NCBI GenBank assembly: GCA_031278835.1
Contig: JAITJP010000427.1
Span: forward strand, 1-6,218
From: Deltaproteobacteria bacterium
GTDB lineage: Bacteria; Desulfobacterota; Desulfarculia; Adiutricales; Adiutricaceae
DNA: 6,218 nt
Direction: 5' to 3'
The position numbers were made by a program, and so were the translations under genes. Below the pieces are notes generated by a model that worked only from the letters and a program-made list of their open reading frames with translations, did not search any database and was not told the origin of the DNA. Below are positions 5,983 through 6,218 of the stretch, in pieces (position 1 is the stretch's first letter; every line of letters begins with the position of its first letter).

Positions 5983-6049
5983 AGTTTGACTGGCCCGGTA
6001 ATCGGCCCTGAAGGGGCCTGGGAGGGCTTGGCCGGCTGGAGAGGTAATA

Positions 6050-6130
6050 ATGGGGGTGATGGGCTGGTCAAGAGCCGCCACGGGGCTATTTGGGGTGTTT
6101 ACGGGGCAATTTTGGCCAGGGCTCAGGTGA
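6050..6130 (+). CDS. Possible 26-residue small protein or leader peptide
   Basis: ATG 6050 has a strong Shine-Dalgarno sequence, GGAGAGG (6038-6044), at the ideal five-base spacing. The 26 codons begin MGVMGWSR and end FWPGLR, stopping at TGA 6128-6130. The peptide is mostly hydrophobic and glycine-rich with two Trp and no acidic residues. It is too short for a definite membrane helix call. It sits between the terminator at 5952 and the strong terminator at 6147, so it could be its own small transcript or the leader peptide of an attenuator for a gene beyond the window. The Trp residues are not clustered, which argues against classical Trp-type attenuation. A small hairpin GGCCC/GGGCC (6004-6008/6014-6018) lies upstream. 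I see no promoter. The ORF could be a chance occurrence. Confidence 0.35.
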   Translation: MGVMGWSRAATGLFGVFTGQFWPGLR

Positions 6131-6146
6131 GCCATGGGGCGGCCAG

Positions 6147-6198
6147 CCGCCCAAGAAAGACTAGCGGTCCGCTAGTCGTTCTTGGGCGGGGCTTTTTT
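6147..6198 (+). terminator. Very strong intrinsic terminator or attenuator hairpin
   Basis: Arms 6147-6166 and 6170-6189 pair over 20 positions with a single A-G mismatch (6158/6178) and a three-base loop (GTC). GGC and then six T (6193-6198) follow. The T-run is only on the + strand side, so it stops rightward transcription. It lies 17 bases after the 26-codon ORF. The remaining 20 bases to the window end show nothing recognisable. Confidence 0.92.
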
Positions 6199-6218
6199 GG
6201 CGTTTGGCGTGCCCGTTA

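Noticed and set aside
5856..6135. Minus-strand open frames at the end of the window.
   Set aside because: They cross the 5952-5982 terminator and the 3' end of the DUF2726 gene and encode nothing recognisable.

Overview
The window looks like a bacterial chromosome segment with GC-rich coding sequence (many GCC, GGC and CCC codons) and AT-rich spacers. The only phylogenetically informative gene is a full-length TypA/BipA GTPase. Its sequence and the genome style would fit a deltaproteobacterial (Desulfobacterota-like) or similar anaerobe; this is an impression, not a proven placement. All genes I can support are on the + strand.

Layout. (1) 1-592: the central remnant of an AAA-ATPase-like/PD-(D/E)XK family gene. 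It is cut by the window edge, broken by an in-frame TAG and by a 43-bp unit present three times, and truncated at its 3' end, where a small terminator hairpin overlaps the stop codon. (2) 593-1078: about 490 bp with no convincing gene, but with a perfect consensus sigma-70-type promoter (TTGACA, 17 bp, TATAAT) and a 9-bp inverted repeat downstream of it. It may make a non-coding RNA or a long leader. (3) 1079-1465: an 80-residue CxxC (zinc-ribbon-like) protein. Its TGA stop is followed, in the same frame, by 47 codons encoding a clear membrane helix. (4) 1466-1745: a spacer with one good intrinsic terminator and two weaker hairpins, leading into typA. (5) 1746-3548: typA. (6) 3549-3943: an AT-rich spacer with a degenerate A-rich repeat and an 11-bp inverted repeat. 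(7) 3944-5944: a 666-residue membrane-anchored protein with a Lys/Ala-rich segment, a long Pro/Ala-rich linker, an acidic segment and a C-terminal DUF2726-like nuclease-fold domain that appears to lack a key acidic residue. It is followed by a textbook terminator. (8) 5983-6218: a 26-codon ORF with a strong Shine-Dalgarno sequence, lying between two strong terminators.

The genes do not form an obvious operon. Terminators separate the small CxxC gene from typA and the DUF2726 gene from the terminal mini-unit. Only TypA has a well-understood role, as a ribosome-associated translational GTPase important under stress and cold. The most unusual items are the membrane-anchored DUF2726 protein, the CxxC/TGA/membrane-helix arrangement, the orphan consensus promoter, and the mini-ORF between terminators.
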